This document shows positions 1 through 12,649 of a stretch of DNA of 64,000 bases, piece after piece. The position numbers were made by a program, and so were the translations under genes. The stretch covers positions 25,290,001-25,354,000 of the forward strand of contig NC_081820.1 of NCBI RefSeq assembly GCF_030704535.1. Reading direction: 5' to 3'. How positions within the stretch are numbered: the stretch's first letter is position 1; each line of letters opens with the position of its first letter. The notes beneath the pieces are model-generated. The model worked only from the letters and a program-made list of their open reading frames with translations. It was not told the DNA's origin and did not search any database. This DNA comes from Vitis vinifera (Eukaryota; Streptophyta; Magnoliopsida; Vitales; Vitaceae).

Positions 1-986
1 TCCCGGGGGTGAATGATCATAATTGTACCTCACCAGCCTGAGAAGGCAGAGGGGTCGACAAAGCCAGCTCATGCAGACAAAACGGTCAGCAATTGTGGGC
101 CATCCGGCCTAACGACAAACTTGATGATGAAACGAACTTGAACTCACTCATGCCACGTTTCCACATTTCATTGGGTTGACTTGTAAAACTCAAAAAGTTT
201 GGTCAGCCTAGCCAATTAATACTCAATTCTGAGCTCGGACCCCATCACTCGCAGCTATGGCAGAGATCTCTGTGCCCCTAATCTCTTTACCACCTTCACA
301 CCCATTTGATTTTTTCATCTGAATTTCACATTTTCTCGCTTATCATTCTGGAGATTCATCAATATAATCTGTAAAGTTTAGATTTCCACAAAGTCCTCTC
401 TTTTTAAGCGTGCTTAAGCTCATCTAAAAGTGCTTTTATGAGAATCACTTATCAATTATTTCTTTAAAAAATAAATACTACAATGAATTTTTCAAATTTT
501 TAAAAATATTTCATAAATTTTGTTAAACCCTTTTTTTTTAAAAAAAAAAAAAAAGTCACTTTTCATGCTAAAAGCATTTGCTAAAATTATTACCAAACAG
601 ACTTTTAGTATTGTTTCATAGCACATGCTATGGCTGAATTATATTGGATATATTGGAATGCTATAGAACGATCTATGTATATATTCTTATCCTCTTCTAT
701 TTGTACCCAATCTCAAATGCAGCACATTAATAATATTGATTCCCATTTATTGGAGAAGAGGTTCCATATCAGGGTGCAAAGGAATATGGCATGGGCTAAT
801 ATTGTGTAGCACGTACCTTTTTCTGGCTTCTTTATGCACTCAATTTCAGATTACATGTCATTACTCATCTTCAGCCTGCATTTCGCACCTTTTGCTTCAC
901 AATTTCCACACACAGGTTTTGACCAATTCATGGAAAATCTAGATTCCCCATATTCTATATTTAATGGGAGTGAAGCTTCGGAAATC

Positions 987-1120
987 TAGCAAACAAAATA
1001 TATTCATAAATAAATTAAAATAGACATTGCTCATAGATACGTATTGAAATACAATGTATGGTATTATCGACATAATTCATGTAGTATTATGGTCCTATCA
1101 CATCTAGCACATTTCACATT
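987..1120 (-). pseudogene. Relic of an LRK10L exon-1 end and intron start
   Basis: On the minus strand this stretch aligns with the end of gene A exon 1 and the start of its first intron (4765-4860). Shared landmarks are the intron bases around the GT donor and the ATGAGCAATG that follows it. In the exon part there is a recognisable Cys/Asn-Tyr pattern interrupted by a stop. It lies about 900 bp beyond the 3' end of gene A1, so another minus-strand receptor gene once stood there. The same relic follows gene A2 and the pseudogenes near 29.5 kb. Confidence 0.6.
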
Positions 1121-1928
1121 TCTAAAGATAAAAGAAATAGAGTCCTATAAATATAAGGACCAACTTACTTTTAGTGTCAAGAAAATTGACTCGATGGTTT
1201 TATTTGAAAAGTCATATTCAATAAATAAAGCATCAAAATTGACCACATGTACAATGGTCCACAAAAATTATTGAAGGAGTGTGATGGCTGTAGGAGACCA
1301 TTTTAAAATTTTGAATATTTATTTACTCCTACAATTTTATGCTCATAATGAATTATAGTAATAGACATATACCAAGGAAAGGTTTGAGCTCTCAAATTGT
1401 TCCTTCTTTGTTAATTATTTCTCTATTAAAATGCAACTTTTGATTTGAGAGCCTAATTTAAAGTGTGAAGGGTAAGATCAAAGTCCTAATTAAATTTCAA
1501 CAAGGAGTAGAAATCTATGAATGGAGAGATCAAAGTGTCCACTAATTCGAAGAACCATATATGGAATGGTGCAATCCAATGTCCAAGAATGTAATTGTAA
1601 CCTTTAGAGGGCCCAAGGACACTTCTCTAACAAAAACTATATGGAATTACTTACAAAAGAAATGTTGTAATTGGCACTATTGTTCCTTGAAAGCCCAGAT
1701 TACTACTAGCAACAAGTTATAACAAAATAACTTACTTGAACATCTACAACCCTAATAATTATTTTTGTAGAATACTTGAAAAAAAAATAGAACTTCAAAG
1801 GAAATGGAGGATTTTCTTTGATAATTTTACGGGCAAGCAAGAACACTATTCAAACATCTAAAATGATATTTTATTACTTGTACATAACCTTTCTTACAAG
1901 AAACCAAACTATTGTTTGAAGTAGAAAC

Positions 1929-1934
1929 TTTATT
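1929..1934 (-). terminator. Poly(A) signal of gene A1
   Basis: AATAAA on the minus strand about 95 bases downstream of the A1 stop codon. The hexamer is kept at 41223-41228 behind A2. Confidence 0.55.
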
Positions 1935-2028
1935 TTATTACATACACTGATCTCATAGAAACCTTACACATAAGACACAATCACACATTATTATTGGATT
2001 ACAAAATAAGCAACTAGATGGAGTAGGA

Positions 2029-5000
2029 CTACCTTCCATTTAAGCTGATTGTACCCATGGAATTGGATGATGAAATTGGTACCTCTACCATGGATTGCTC
2101 ATGATTCTCGATAGACCATAGAGTTGGCTTAGGAGGCATTTTCAATAGTTCAATCTCTCCTTCAAGCATCTCCAATGTTTTGCTCATTGAAGGACGATCC
2201 ATAGGCTTCATTTGTACACACCATAGCGCAACTATCACCATTTTCCTTACATACTTTTTTTCATCCTCAGTGGCATCTCCCATTTCCATGTCCTCTCCTT
2301 GATCATATCTATCATAAATCCATGATGGGAAATATATTTGACTTGAATGCCTTGCAAATGCATTCACATTCTTCCTTTTTCCCACCATTTCCAATAACAA
2401 CATTCCAAAACTATAAACATCAGCCTTAAATGATACACCTCCAATGTTTTTGTAGAACAATTCAGGAGCAATGTAGCCCAAGGTTCCTCTAGCAGCAGTA
2501 AGTGATACAATACTTTCATCTGTTGAGTATAATTTTGCAAGACCGAAATCTGAAACTTTTGGTGTGAAGTCTTCATCGAGAAGAATGTTGTGTGGCTTGA
2601 TATCAAAATGAAGAATTTGCATATCACACCCTTGATGTAAGTATTCGATCCCACATCCTACTCCAAGTGCAATCTTGTATAATCTTTCCCAACTCAAAGG
2701 AATGTTGTTGCCTTGATCAAGAAAAACAAACTTATCAAGAGATCCATTGGGCATGTAGTCATATATAAGGGCCCATTTTGATCTCTGTATGCAAAATCCA
2801 ACAAGTCTCACCACATTAACATGATGAATTCTTCCAATTGTAGCAACTTCATTCATAAAATCTTGCCCATTAGCCTTTGACATAACCAACATTTTCACAG
2901 CTACAATGCGGCCACTTCGGAGTTTTCCTTTGTACACAAAACCAAAACCTCCTTGACCTAATTTATGCTTAAAATTATAAGTCATCTTCTTTATGTCTGA
3001 ATATGTGTATTTGATTGGTCGAAGATTTTGGTAGTTATGTAGGAATTCTTCAATATCATCATCTAATGATAAGTGTCTCCGTCGAAACTTGTAAATTAAA
3101 TAGGCAAAGAGGCACAAAATACCAATCACAGCTCGTCCGATAATGATCATGGCTACATATAAATCACATGTTAAAGATATGAAAAACGTCAGAGGAAGAT
3201 TTATAATCATCTAACCACATTCAATCATCAAATCCAGCAAATAGAATTAGTTTTGAAATGGTCATTTCACCCATATCTTAGGTTTTGGATTTCCACTCAA
3301 ACATAGTTATGTGACTCTTTTTCTTTTGGGTGACAACATGATATACATAAAGGATGGAATAATCAATTGAGAAAATTTGTTTTGTTGTACAAAATTAAGG
3401 AATGAAATTAGATGCCAAATTCCAACTCTATTCTTCAATTTCCTTGTACTCTAACAAAATCTGGGAATAATTTGAAATCAAATATATCACAAATTTTTTT
3501 AAAAATAATAATAATTTTATTTGAAAGAAAATTTTTGAATTTCACAAATTGGAATTTCAATTTATGATTCATTTTGTACAACCAAATGCATTGCCAAACT
3601 TGATTGTCGGCTGTTATCTTGAATGAAAGGATTCCAAAAGTGCCAGGCAAAAAGAGGTATAAGACGTGTGCAATTATATACTTATTGAGATCTGGAAGCC
3701 TTACCCATGAGTTGAAATATCAAGACTGCCCCAGCTGCAAATATGAGAGGAACAAAAATTATTAAGTTCAAGAAAAGAAAGATTCATACATATGATAGAT
3801 TTAAAATGAGCAAGAAACAAATACAAGAGAAATATTATTACTGCTATTGGTTTTGATTAAAAATTAGGAAGAGATGGATAGGATAGAAGAGAAAGGGTAA
3901 TATTAATAATAATAATCATCCTCATAGTTATTATTAGTTAAGTGGACGAAAAATCCAATCATTTATTATACTATTGATTAATTTAAATATATTTTCTTTA
4001 TTCAGCTATGACCTCAGTCTCAAATGTCTTATAATATTTTTAAAATTTTTAGAAATTTATTATATATATTTAAATTAAAAATAAAATTAAGCACATACCA
4101 CATACTGACTATTGTGGGATTGAATGTGTAATTTAGAATATCAGTTCTTTATTTTATTCATTTATCGTGAACTCCAAAAATAAATTATCATTTCATTTTA
4201 TCATCAAATTAATAATTTTTTATTATTATTATAAAGAACTTCTCAAAGCTTACCTTGTAAAGTTGTTACGCCTCCATCCGAAAGATATCCGAAGTCTGCA
4301 GGTTGAAATTCAGTAAATATGGTCAATGGTAAAAGTAGAAGAAGCTTTTGCATTTTGCTCTATGTGACTGCCAACTAGACAATGATATTAAGCAGCCCAC
4401 AGGTACCATCTTGAAATTAATGGAATGAAAATAAAAAAATAAAAAAAAATAAAAAATCTCTTTCTTTCTTCTACAACAAATGGAACTAATAAGCCTTACA
4501 TTCGATAAAAAGGTCCACACCTAATATATATCCTGTTAACAGAAAAACAACATAAATTGAATTTAACATGAGAAAGATAATAGAAGTAAAAATGAACATG
4601 AAAGATAATAAAAGTAAACTCCCAAAGTCTCACTGATATAGAGAAAGAACCATGTCAGATAGGAAAAGAACCCATCTGCAAGATCAAACCAATTAAGCAA
4701 ATATTATTAGTTATAAGTTATAACATGTTGAAGGGACTTATGCTTGCAAGCAAATAAATACATGAATGGATAAAAATAAACATTGCTCATACGCTTGTAG
4801 CACTGTACGGTATGACTGCCATAATTCACGTCGCATTCTAGCCCTTTCACCCTGCATTCGCTTTTGCAGCGGAAGCTCAAGAATGAAAGTTCAAGCCCCA
4901 GAAGCAGCATTTCTTGCAAATCTGACATTGAAAGATTGCCGGGCTTCAAGAATTGAGTAATAATAGTCTTGCTGATGGTGCATGAATACTTAATATCTCC

Positions 5001-5522
5001 TACTTCCATGGACTCGCCTCCGACTAGTGCATAAACATATGCTTGTGAGGAAGATGAAGTCGCATTGCAAGGAGTGATAGGAATGCAGCTGCCGTCACTT
5101 ATTGGCTGGTCGCAATTCATTAAAACTGCTGTACTTGTCATTCCCGTCCGCTCCAAATAATATATACCGTAATAATCAGAGATTTCTCTTGTCAAGAAAT
5201 AGAGAGGAGTTGAGAGACAGTTGCCCTTTTCGACCCCAGGATCCACTACCCGAATGGTATAGTGATCGTAGTTGATGTCAGCAACATAGTATTTCTCACC
5301 CTCCCGGCCGCTTACCATAGCACGATTGTTTTCGCAGACCAATTCATAGTCAGGATCACCACACCCCGATGGATCACCTTTCAATCGGAAAGGGTTGCTG
5401 ATGTTTTGAATCTCTCCACAAGAAGAGGGTCTGCAAATCTGGTTTCCATTAGCAGCACAAATTGCAAGCAAGAAAGTGTGGAAGAGCGCTAACGCCACAA
5501 GTTTTGCTTCTCTAAACATCAT
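2029..5522 (-). CDS. LRK10L-type receptor-like kinase A1 (spliced, 641 aa)
   Basis: Single-pass receptor-like Ser/Thr kinase of the LRK10L/PR5K-like family. Exons on the minus strand are 5522-4793, 4295-4254, 3734-3705 and 3152-2029. All introns are GT-AG and the total of 1926 nt closes in frame. Residues 1-27 form a signal peptide. The GUB_WAK-type ectodomain runs to about 243, with the Cys pattern CRPSSCG and [11 protein letters not shown]; family members usually have CGYP. A hydrophobic segment follows at about 259-288. The kinase covers about 330-600: P-loop G333-V340, Lys354, Glu369, HFDIKPHN with Asp451 (non-RD), DFG 469-471, APE 496-498. Family role, not shown here: surface signalling in defence or stress. 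Oddities against copy A2: Phe339 in the P-loop (Ser in A2), Asp56 in the CGYP motif, Cys434 where A2 has Arg. An in-frame Met at 3210 is intronic and is not the start. Confidence 0.93.
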
Positions 5523-6421
5523 AACATTTGAGAGAGATACGGAGTTGGAATTCTTCAGTTTTATGTTTAATTTAAGAGAGAGATATCAAATTATCCCCCA
5601 ACAGGCTTGCGGTCCCAATTTTCCTGCAAGGTGAAAGAGTGTGAAATGAGCCTTATTGACTGTTATAGTCAACTACTTTGATTTTTCTATGTGTGGATGA
5701 CTTCACATTGAAGAAACGCATACCCACCCTCTGTTCATGATCAGGTTCAATCATTAGAGGCTTCTGAATTAGCATAATGAAAATGAAAATCAAGAATCAC
5801 TATGTTTGAAATTAATTAATTCTTTTTTTTTAAAAAAGGATTTTACTACTGAATTAGCAACTTTCCTTGACATGGCCATAATGTATACCAAATTAACCTT
5901 GTACAAATAATGAATTATGTACGGTATCATGCTAAGTTACCATTTTTCCAATAATTTAAACTTCTATATGTTTTATATAGTTTTTTATTATTTGTATTTT
6001 AAGTTTTATTTCTTCTAATCAAATGCCTACTTTAAATCAAAATTTGATTTTTTAAAAACATACAAAATAAATTAAGGAGGACGGTCCATTTAGATTTAAA
6101 TTATAATAAATGAAGTATTATTAAATTTTAGAGTAGGTAATGTGACTTACATAAAAATGTTTATATGTACAAATTAAATGGAATACTTACATTTTGAAAG
6201 AGACAAAATAAACATATACAGGTGATACAGGGTGAAAGGACATTGTTATAAAGTGAAAATCTATTAGTAAAATGTACCACCGCAGTAATCCTCCTTCCTA
6301 CAATTCTTCTCTATAAATTTTCAGGCTAATCTCCTCGCGATATTTGTATCTCCCTTTCCACTTTCTTTCCTATCCCAGAGATTTCTGTCCTTGGCAAAAA
6401 TCACAAATTCCTTCCATAAAA
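5523..6421. promoter_or_regulatory. Divergent promoter between A1 and B1
   Basis: About 900 bp separate the two start codons of the head-to-head genes, so both promoters must fit here. On the B side a TATA box (tataaat, 6312-6318) sits about 105 bp before the B1 ATG. No clear TATA box is seen on the A side. The arrangement and the TATA box are kept at 44801-45685 in the duplicate. Confidence 0.7.
6312..6318 (+). promoter_or_regulatory. TATA box of gene B1
   Basis: CTATAAATTT context. A transcription start about 30 bp downstream would fall near 6343, which makes the upstream ATG at 6344 unlikely as the start and supports the ATG at 6422. The same box is at 45576-45582 in copy 2. Confidence 0.6.
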
Positions 6422-9400
6422 ATGGATCGATATCTCTGTTTGTTTTTGTTCTTGTTCCTGACCTTGTTTGTGGAGATGAGAGGGGGCCGAGATGAGTGCA
6501 TGACATCGAATGGTTGTGGCGACCAGGGTCCACTCATCCGGTTCCCTTTCCGTCTAAAACACCAGCCACACCACTGTGGATATCCGGGATTTGAGTTATC
6601 TTGCACTGAGAATAATCAGACCATGCTAGACCTGCCAGTTTCGGTAAAGCTCTTGGTGAAGAAAATAGTTTACAAATCCCGGGAAATCATTGTCCAGGAC
6701 CCGGATAATTGCCTTGCGAGACAGCTTCGAAACCTCAATTTAGCTGCCTCCCCCTTCCACTTCAAATTTGAACGGGACTTCATCTTGTTCAATTGTTCCT
6801 CAGACAAAACAGAATCATCTCGTTTTCAGTCCATCCCTTGCCTTTCTATCCCTGGTAACCCAGTTTATGCTGTTTATTCCTACCTATCTGTCCAATATAC
6901 GGATCTATCCTCTTGCCGCAGGCTTTACAACGCTTCAGCTCCTGAGGATTTTATGTTCATTGAAAGTGCATTTTCTTTGAAGTGGTCGAAATCAATATGT
7001 GGAAGCTGCCCAGGAGGAGGAAAAATATGCAGACTGAAGAAGAGTAATAGCACGGAACCAGAAACTGAATGTATTAAAGTTAAAGGTACTCTTATGTATC
7101 TTAATTCCCTATTCATCTTCTTTTCATCTTTCATGCCCACCTCATATCCTCTACTATGATTTAATATACAAATTCTCCATTTTGGAATAAAAAAACCATT
7201 GCAAAGGATATGAGCTGATAAATTCTGATTATTGAATTTATAGGTTATGAATGTGGAACTAAAATCTTGGATGGAATTTACATTTTAAAACTCTTGTTAG
7301 ATGAATTTTTGGCTAAAGTAATATATTGTTTTTCTTGCATTTCACCTCAAAACATTGAGCTAAACTAACACATTTTCTTTTCTTTCTTCAAATTTTTAGA
7401 GCTCAATAAAATTAAGGGAAATAATTGAACAAAGAGTTAGATGTTTTTTTTGGATTTAATTTTTTGAAAAATTAAAGAAATAAAAGAAAAATGTTAAAAG
7501 TTCTTTTATAATGGATTCTTTCCTAGCTACTTACAATCAATATTTTTCTTTATTTTCTTCATATTTTTCCAAGGATGTGAACCTAAAAATACAAAGTAAT
7601 ACAATTGATATTCAAGCATTCCTTTTGGATATGGAAATATTTAATAAAAGAAAATTACTAAGATTATTGAATATAGATTATTTTCTTAATTTATTTTTTC
7701 ATATCCAAGTGGACCATACCAACCCTAAACTTTCCAAGTAATTCATCTTTATTTCAACTCTCAATAATTACAATTGTGTAAAAAAAACTCCATAAACATC
7801 ATTTTTCTAGTTTTAATAGTTATCCACATAGATGACTTTTCCCTTATATCTAAGATGAGAAGTTAGATGTTAATGGTCAATCAAATCGACAAGTGTTATC
7901 GTACCTACCAATTGGATCACTATATATAATGGTATAGAATAAGGCTAGAGATTTCTCCACATTCTTTTTACATAGAGTTTCATTTTTTATTTTAGTTTTT
8001 GTCATAAAATAGGATGAATTTGTGTATGAGGGAGTCATGGAGACAGTAAGTTATTATGAAACATAGTCTAACTATGATACATAATAGGGATTAGAAGGGT
8101 ATGTTTGAATTTCCACTACAAGTTAGGATAGAGTTAGCAGTAGAATTGGTACTACCTTAAAAGTAAAAGCATAGAATACAAAAAAGAAACCAAAAGATAA
8201 GGTTGAGGCCTAGCCTAAAATTAATTAGATTAAAATCATATCACATGAACATGTAATTTAGCTTTTTTTTTTTAATTCCAAGAGCATAACAAGCTAATTA
8301 CTTTTTTTTTCTTAATTTTTTATAGGTGTATCGAAGAAAATAATTGTGACAGGTAATATTCTATTCATACATATTTTATTATAGAGATAAAGATTCTTAA
8401 TTTGGTTATTTTATCTATTTATTTATATAAAAAAGTTCAAGTTTTCTTCTTTTTATGTATGCAGGTGCAATCTTTGGTTTTTTTCTTCTCGTGTTAGTGA
8501 TTGTTATGCTTTATCGTGTCTATAGCTCAGATAAAGTAGAAAGAGAGAATAGAGTAAAGGTTAAAAAGTTTCTAGAAGACTATGAAGCTCTCAAGCCCTC
8601 AAGATACTCCTATGTTGATGTTAAAAGGATCACAAGTCAATTCAAAGATAAATTAGGCCAAGGAGGATATGGAACTGTGTACAAAGGAAAGCTTTCAGAT
8701 GAAGTTTTTGTTGCAGTAAAAATCCTTAACAATTCTCAAGGAAATGGGGAAGAGTTCATTAATGAAGTGGCAACAATGGGTACAATCCACCATGTTAATA
8801 TAGTTCGTTTAGTTGGATTTTGTGCTGATAGATTTAAACGAGCTCTAATTTATGAGTACTTACCAAATGAGTCATTGGAGAAGTTCATATTTTCAAGAGT
8901 TGTCAAGAACTATACACTTAGTTGGAAGAAACTTCAAGAAATTGCTATAGGTATAGCAAAAGGAATTGAGTATCTTCATCAAGGTTGTGATAAAAGAATC
9001 CTTCATTTTGATATCAAACCTCATAATATTTTACTTGACCACAACTTTAATCCAAAGATTTCTGACTTTGGTTTAGCCAAATTGTGCTCCAAGGAACAAA
9101 GTGCAGTCTCTATGACAATTGTAAGGGGAACAATGGGTTATATCGCTCCAGAAGTGTTATCTAGGAATTTTGGGAATGTATCTTATAAGTCAGATGTTTA
9201 TAGTTTTGGAATGTTATTACTTGAAATGGTTGGAGGAAGGAAGAACATTGATGTTAGTGTGGAGAGTACTAGCCAAGTATACTTCCCAGAATGGATTTAT
9301 AATCATTTGGATATAGGGGAAGAATTGCATATTCGAATTGAAGAAGAAGGAGATGTTGAGATTGCAAAGAAATTAGCAATTGTGGGACTTTCATGTATTC

Positions 9401-9573
9401 AGTGGTGTCCAGTGGATCGTCCTTCCATGAAAATTGTAGTTCAAATGTTGGAAGGAGAAGGAGACAAGTTAACCATGCCTCCTAACCCTTTTGCTTCAAC
9501 AATTCCAACAAACTTGAGCAAGCCAGGAAGAGTTTTTCAACAAGAGTTGGCAATAATTTCAGAACTAGAGTAA
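6422..9573 (+). CDS. LRK10L-type receptor-like kinase B1 (spliced, 599 aa)
   Basis: Partner of A1, transcribed away from it. Exons are 6422-7085, 8326-8352 and 8465-9573 (1800 nt, frame closed). The start at 6422 gives MDRYLCLFLFLFL, a clear signal peptide; an in-frame ATG at 6344 would add 26 non-hydrophobic residues. The ectodomain has the GUB_WAK pattern (HHCGYPGFELSC) and the late Cys cluster CGSCPGGGKIC. The membrane helix is at about 231-247. Kinase: P-loop GQGGYGTV 295-302, Lys316, HFDIKPHN with Asp413 (non-RD), DFG 431-433, APE 458-460, DRPSM near the end. All key catalytic residues are present. Odd: the exon-1 donor used in B2 is destroyed here (AAAG|TT), but a new GT six bases downstream keeps the frame and adds Val-Lys. 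Family role as for A1; ligand unknown. Confidence 0.92.
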
Positions 9574-9616
9574 AAATAATTGTCTGTATGTTCAACTTAT
9601 TATGAATGTATAGTTT

Positions 9617-9622
9617 AATAAA
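9617..9622 (+). terminator. Poly(A) signal of gene B1
   Basis: AATAAA about 45 bases after the B1 stop, kept in copy 2 at 48834-48839. Confidence 0.5.
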
Positions 9623-10398
9623 AATTCATATTGTAGTTGTTCATCATCATAGCATCTTTATTTATATTTCTGTTAATTGAACAATGATTGTATAAAATGA
9701 TTATACCAGTGGCTCAATTGATGTTAGATTCCAGAAGTTCTTATTCCCATGTAATGTATTTATTGTGTATTAAATTTTAATGAATATGTCCAAGAATATT
9801 CTCGCAACCCAATTTATAGTTCAGCTACACACAACTCTATAGATCACCTTTCAATCAAGTAAGAGTAACTAATTTCCATCACATTCAAGATAGAAAGTAT
9901 TGCACGAAATAGTAATAGAATTAGACTTAGGAAACTTGAAAATAAGAGTCCCATCCACTACACCCATTTTGTTTCTTTTTTCTTTTATTTATTTATTTTT
10001 TTTTTTGCCTTTACTACTTTTTTATTGGACTGAGAAAGTAAGCCTAATTAGTTATGTAATGACTAAATTATACTGAATGGTGATGGCTCGTTGGAGAACT
10101 TTGCATCGAATAAAATGGAGATCGATTTCGATGTGTTTACTCCTTGCATGAAACACTGGATTTGCTGCTAGCTAAGTAGCACTTTGGTTATGACACCATA
10201 TCAATGGTGAAGATAGGGCAGGTATCCTAACAATAAAGGAGTTAGAGAGTCAAGTGAATGCTTGATCTTGAACTTTATCAATACAAATTACCAATGGAGA
10301 CCACAAAAAATATTAGATTGTGGGAGAAATGAACCATATGATATGTGACCATGTACTAATCATTGAGAAAGGAAAAAAACATGGACTCAATAGATTAT

Positions 10399-10431
<33 letters not shown>
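10399..10431. repeat. (TAA)n microsatellite
   Basis: About eleven TAA units. The duplicate at 49627-49642 has only about four, so the tract changed length after the duplication. Confidence 0.9.
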
Positions 10432-10484
10432 GACTCAAAACTCTCTCAATATATGGTATATATTGTTTAACCTAGACAACAAAA

Positions 10485-10700
10485 AGCATAGTGGCTGAGG
10501 ACCTTGATGCAAACAAGCTTGTCTTAGCCGCGAGGTCTGAGGGTTCCTCCATGTGTTTAAGATCAACTGCATTTAGGCCAGAACATCAAATCAATGAAAC
10601 AATCTACTCTGTTTCACTGGGCCAAGCCCAATGGTAGGTCCATAGGCAGAGCTTGGATCATGTGCTAGTCAGGCTGGGTTAGGCCTGATACGGACCTAAT
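10485..10700 (+). mobile_element. Possible tRNA-derived SINE remnant
   Basis: GTGGCTGAGG at 10491-10500 resembles a pol III A box, and GAGGGTTCCTCC near 10539-10550 resembles a B box. The ~35-45 base spacing is typical of tRNA-derived SINEs. No poly(A) tail or target duplication could be defined. Copy 2 has the same segment at 49695-49900. Confidence 0.3.
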
Positions 10701-12649
10701 TTGATCATGGCAGCCCAATAATATAATTATTTTCCTTGTTTTGCGTTTTTCTAAATTTTTTTATTTGTAGTAATTAATTATATTATAATCATAGCAATCA
10801 TAATAACTATTTTTGTTATAAATTTTTTTGTTCCATTATTTCGGAATTTCTAATTTTATTTGATAAATTAAATTTTCTTTATCATCTATCAAATCTTTAC
10901 TTAAACTTATTTTATTATAAGTTAATTTATCTATTTTTCTTCCATTTTTTTATTAAAACTTTCGTGTCCTTATTTATGTTTTCCATAAATATAACAGTAA
11001 TTTAAACAAATAATAATAATAATTACTTGGAGATATACCAAATGAAACATACACTTCTTCAATGAAAAAAGTGACTCGAAATTAAAACATAAATTCTAAA
11101 GAATTAAGACTAAATTAAAATAAATTTAGAATAGTAGGATTTTTTTTAAAAAATAAAAAATTAATTGATAAATTTTAGCTTTTTAAGCTATTAAAATAAA
11201 ATGAGGGTTTGTCCCTTATTCTTTAATAATATATGAAAAATTATTTATATAATAATGAAAAAAACTTTGGGATATTTTCTTTATTCTTTTAAAAAAATTC
11301 TGATTGAAAATTATTAAGGTAATATTGAAAACTATAAATTATCATTTTTTCTTCTTCTTTACCTTGCTGTAAATTCTCTATCTCCACATCCACTAAGCCA
11401 ATTCTTTTGAAGGTTTTTCTTTGCATTTGAAGGACTTTAATTCTTTTACAATGAGCAATTAATGTGGAATAGGCTAGATGAGGGAAGAGATCATGACCTT
11501 CTCAACTAAGCTTCATCTTTATGGAAAAGTAGGTAGTGTATTTCGGAGAAGGAAATTTTTTTGGTTTTGTCTTGCTTAACTGACCATAAAGGCCACCAAA
11601 ATGAAAAATGAAGCACTACATTTGAGGATGCATGTAATGCCACTAATTTGCAGGAAAAGGATAGCGGGGAATTAAGCTAAATTTATCAAAAATTATATTC
11701 GAAGGTTAAATCCTGAATATCATGTCTTTACCTTTGTGGAGGAAAGGAAAAATATGTAAAATGAATTTAAAATAACATATAAATACAATTTATTAATTTT
11801 AATTTTTTTTTAAAAAAAAATTTCTCGATTTTCTTTTCATCTTGTTCTCTCAAAATTTCTAAGAACTAAATATTGCTTTAGTTTTAGGAGTTTCTAACTT
11901 CAGTTTTTATCCAAAAACCTCAAAAGAAATTGAGCACATGAAATAATGTTTTTCTTAAAAATTCTTAAAAAATTTGATTTATTTACATGTTAAAAAAGTT
12001 AAATTTGGGCTAGAGCTTTTTGTTTATATGAATTGCTATTATTACTATGTCTCTTTGTGCAATTAGAAATCTTGTGTGTGAGATTGATGAAGACTTGATC
12101 ATTGTTGATATTGGAATATAAATTGAATTTATAGATAAAAAAGAAATTTAATGTTGGGGATAATCACTTAGAGCACCTCTTCATTCTTCTCTAGGTAGTT
12201 CCATCTATTGAGTAAGAATTAAAATATCTGAAATTAGATAAATATTGGTTGTTGAAATCTATGCACAAAAATAAAAAGTATTTTTAGTAATTTTGTTTAA
12301 TTTTAGATAAATTTTGATAATTAATGTTTTTATATTTACAAATGATATTTATATTAACTCAAGAAAAAAGGACAAAATACAATACCGATGGCTATGAATG
12401 TTAATTTCTTATTTTAAACTTAAAAATAATTAAAAAGACAACTTAACTCTACAACATTAAGTTATTGGAGAAATAATCAATTTCAAAAAATAGCTTTCAA
12501 ACAAGTTTTTCATTTTCTTGTTTTATAAAAAGAAAAATAGGGTAGTAGAGCATATGAATGGAACTTTCTCAGAAAAAGTTCCATGTATGTTTTCAAATGG
12601 TAAATTGAGCAAAAAAAAAAAAAAAACAAAAACATTATAAATTCCAGCA

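Noticed and set aside
736..942. ORF of 68 codons, longer version at 39918-40235
   Set aside because: It lies in noncoding repeat units. Although similar in both copies, so is all the surrounding DNA, and there is no domain or codon signature.
1044..1274. ORF of 76 codons in the A1 3' flank
   Set aside because: Its start overlaps the minus-strand exon relic and the rest matches noncoding repeats at 28.6 and 35 kb.
2029..3210. Kinase ORF taken as a stand-alone 393-aa protein starting at 3210
   Set aside because: The first 20 residues come from intron sequence. An acceptor (tgtag) at 3153 and the closed frame with three upstream exons show it is the last exon of a 641-aa receptor.
6344..6421. 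Upstream in-frame ATG of B1 at 6344
   Set aside because: It would put 26 polar residues before the signal peptide and lies at the expected transcription start about 30 bp after the TATA box. The ATG at 6422 fits better.
6321..6606. Minus-strand ORFs opposite B1 exon 1 (and the same in B2)
   Set aside because: Shadow frames of the real exon on the other strand.
10485..10560. tRNA gene
   Set aside because: A- and B-box-like motifs are present but no acceptor stem or cloverleaf can be drawn; at most a SINE remnant.
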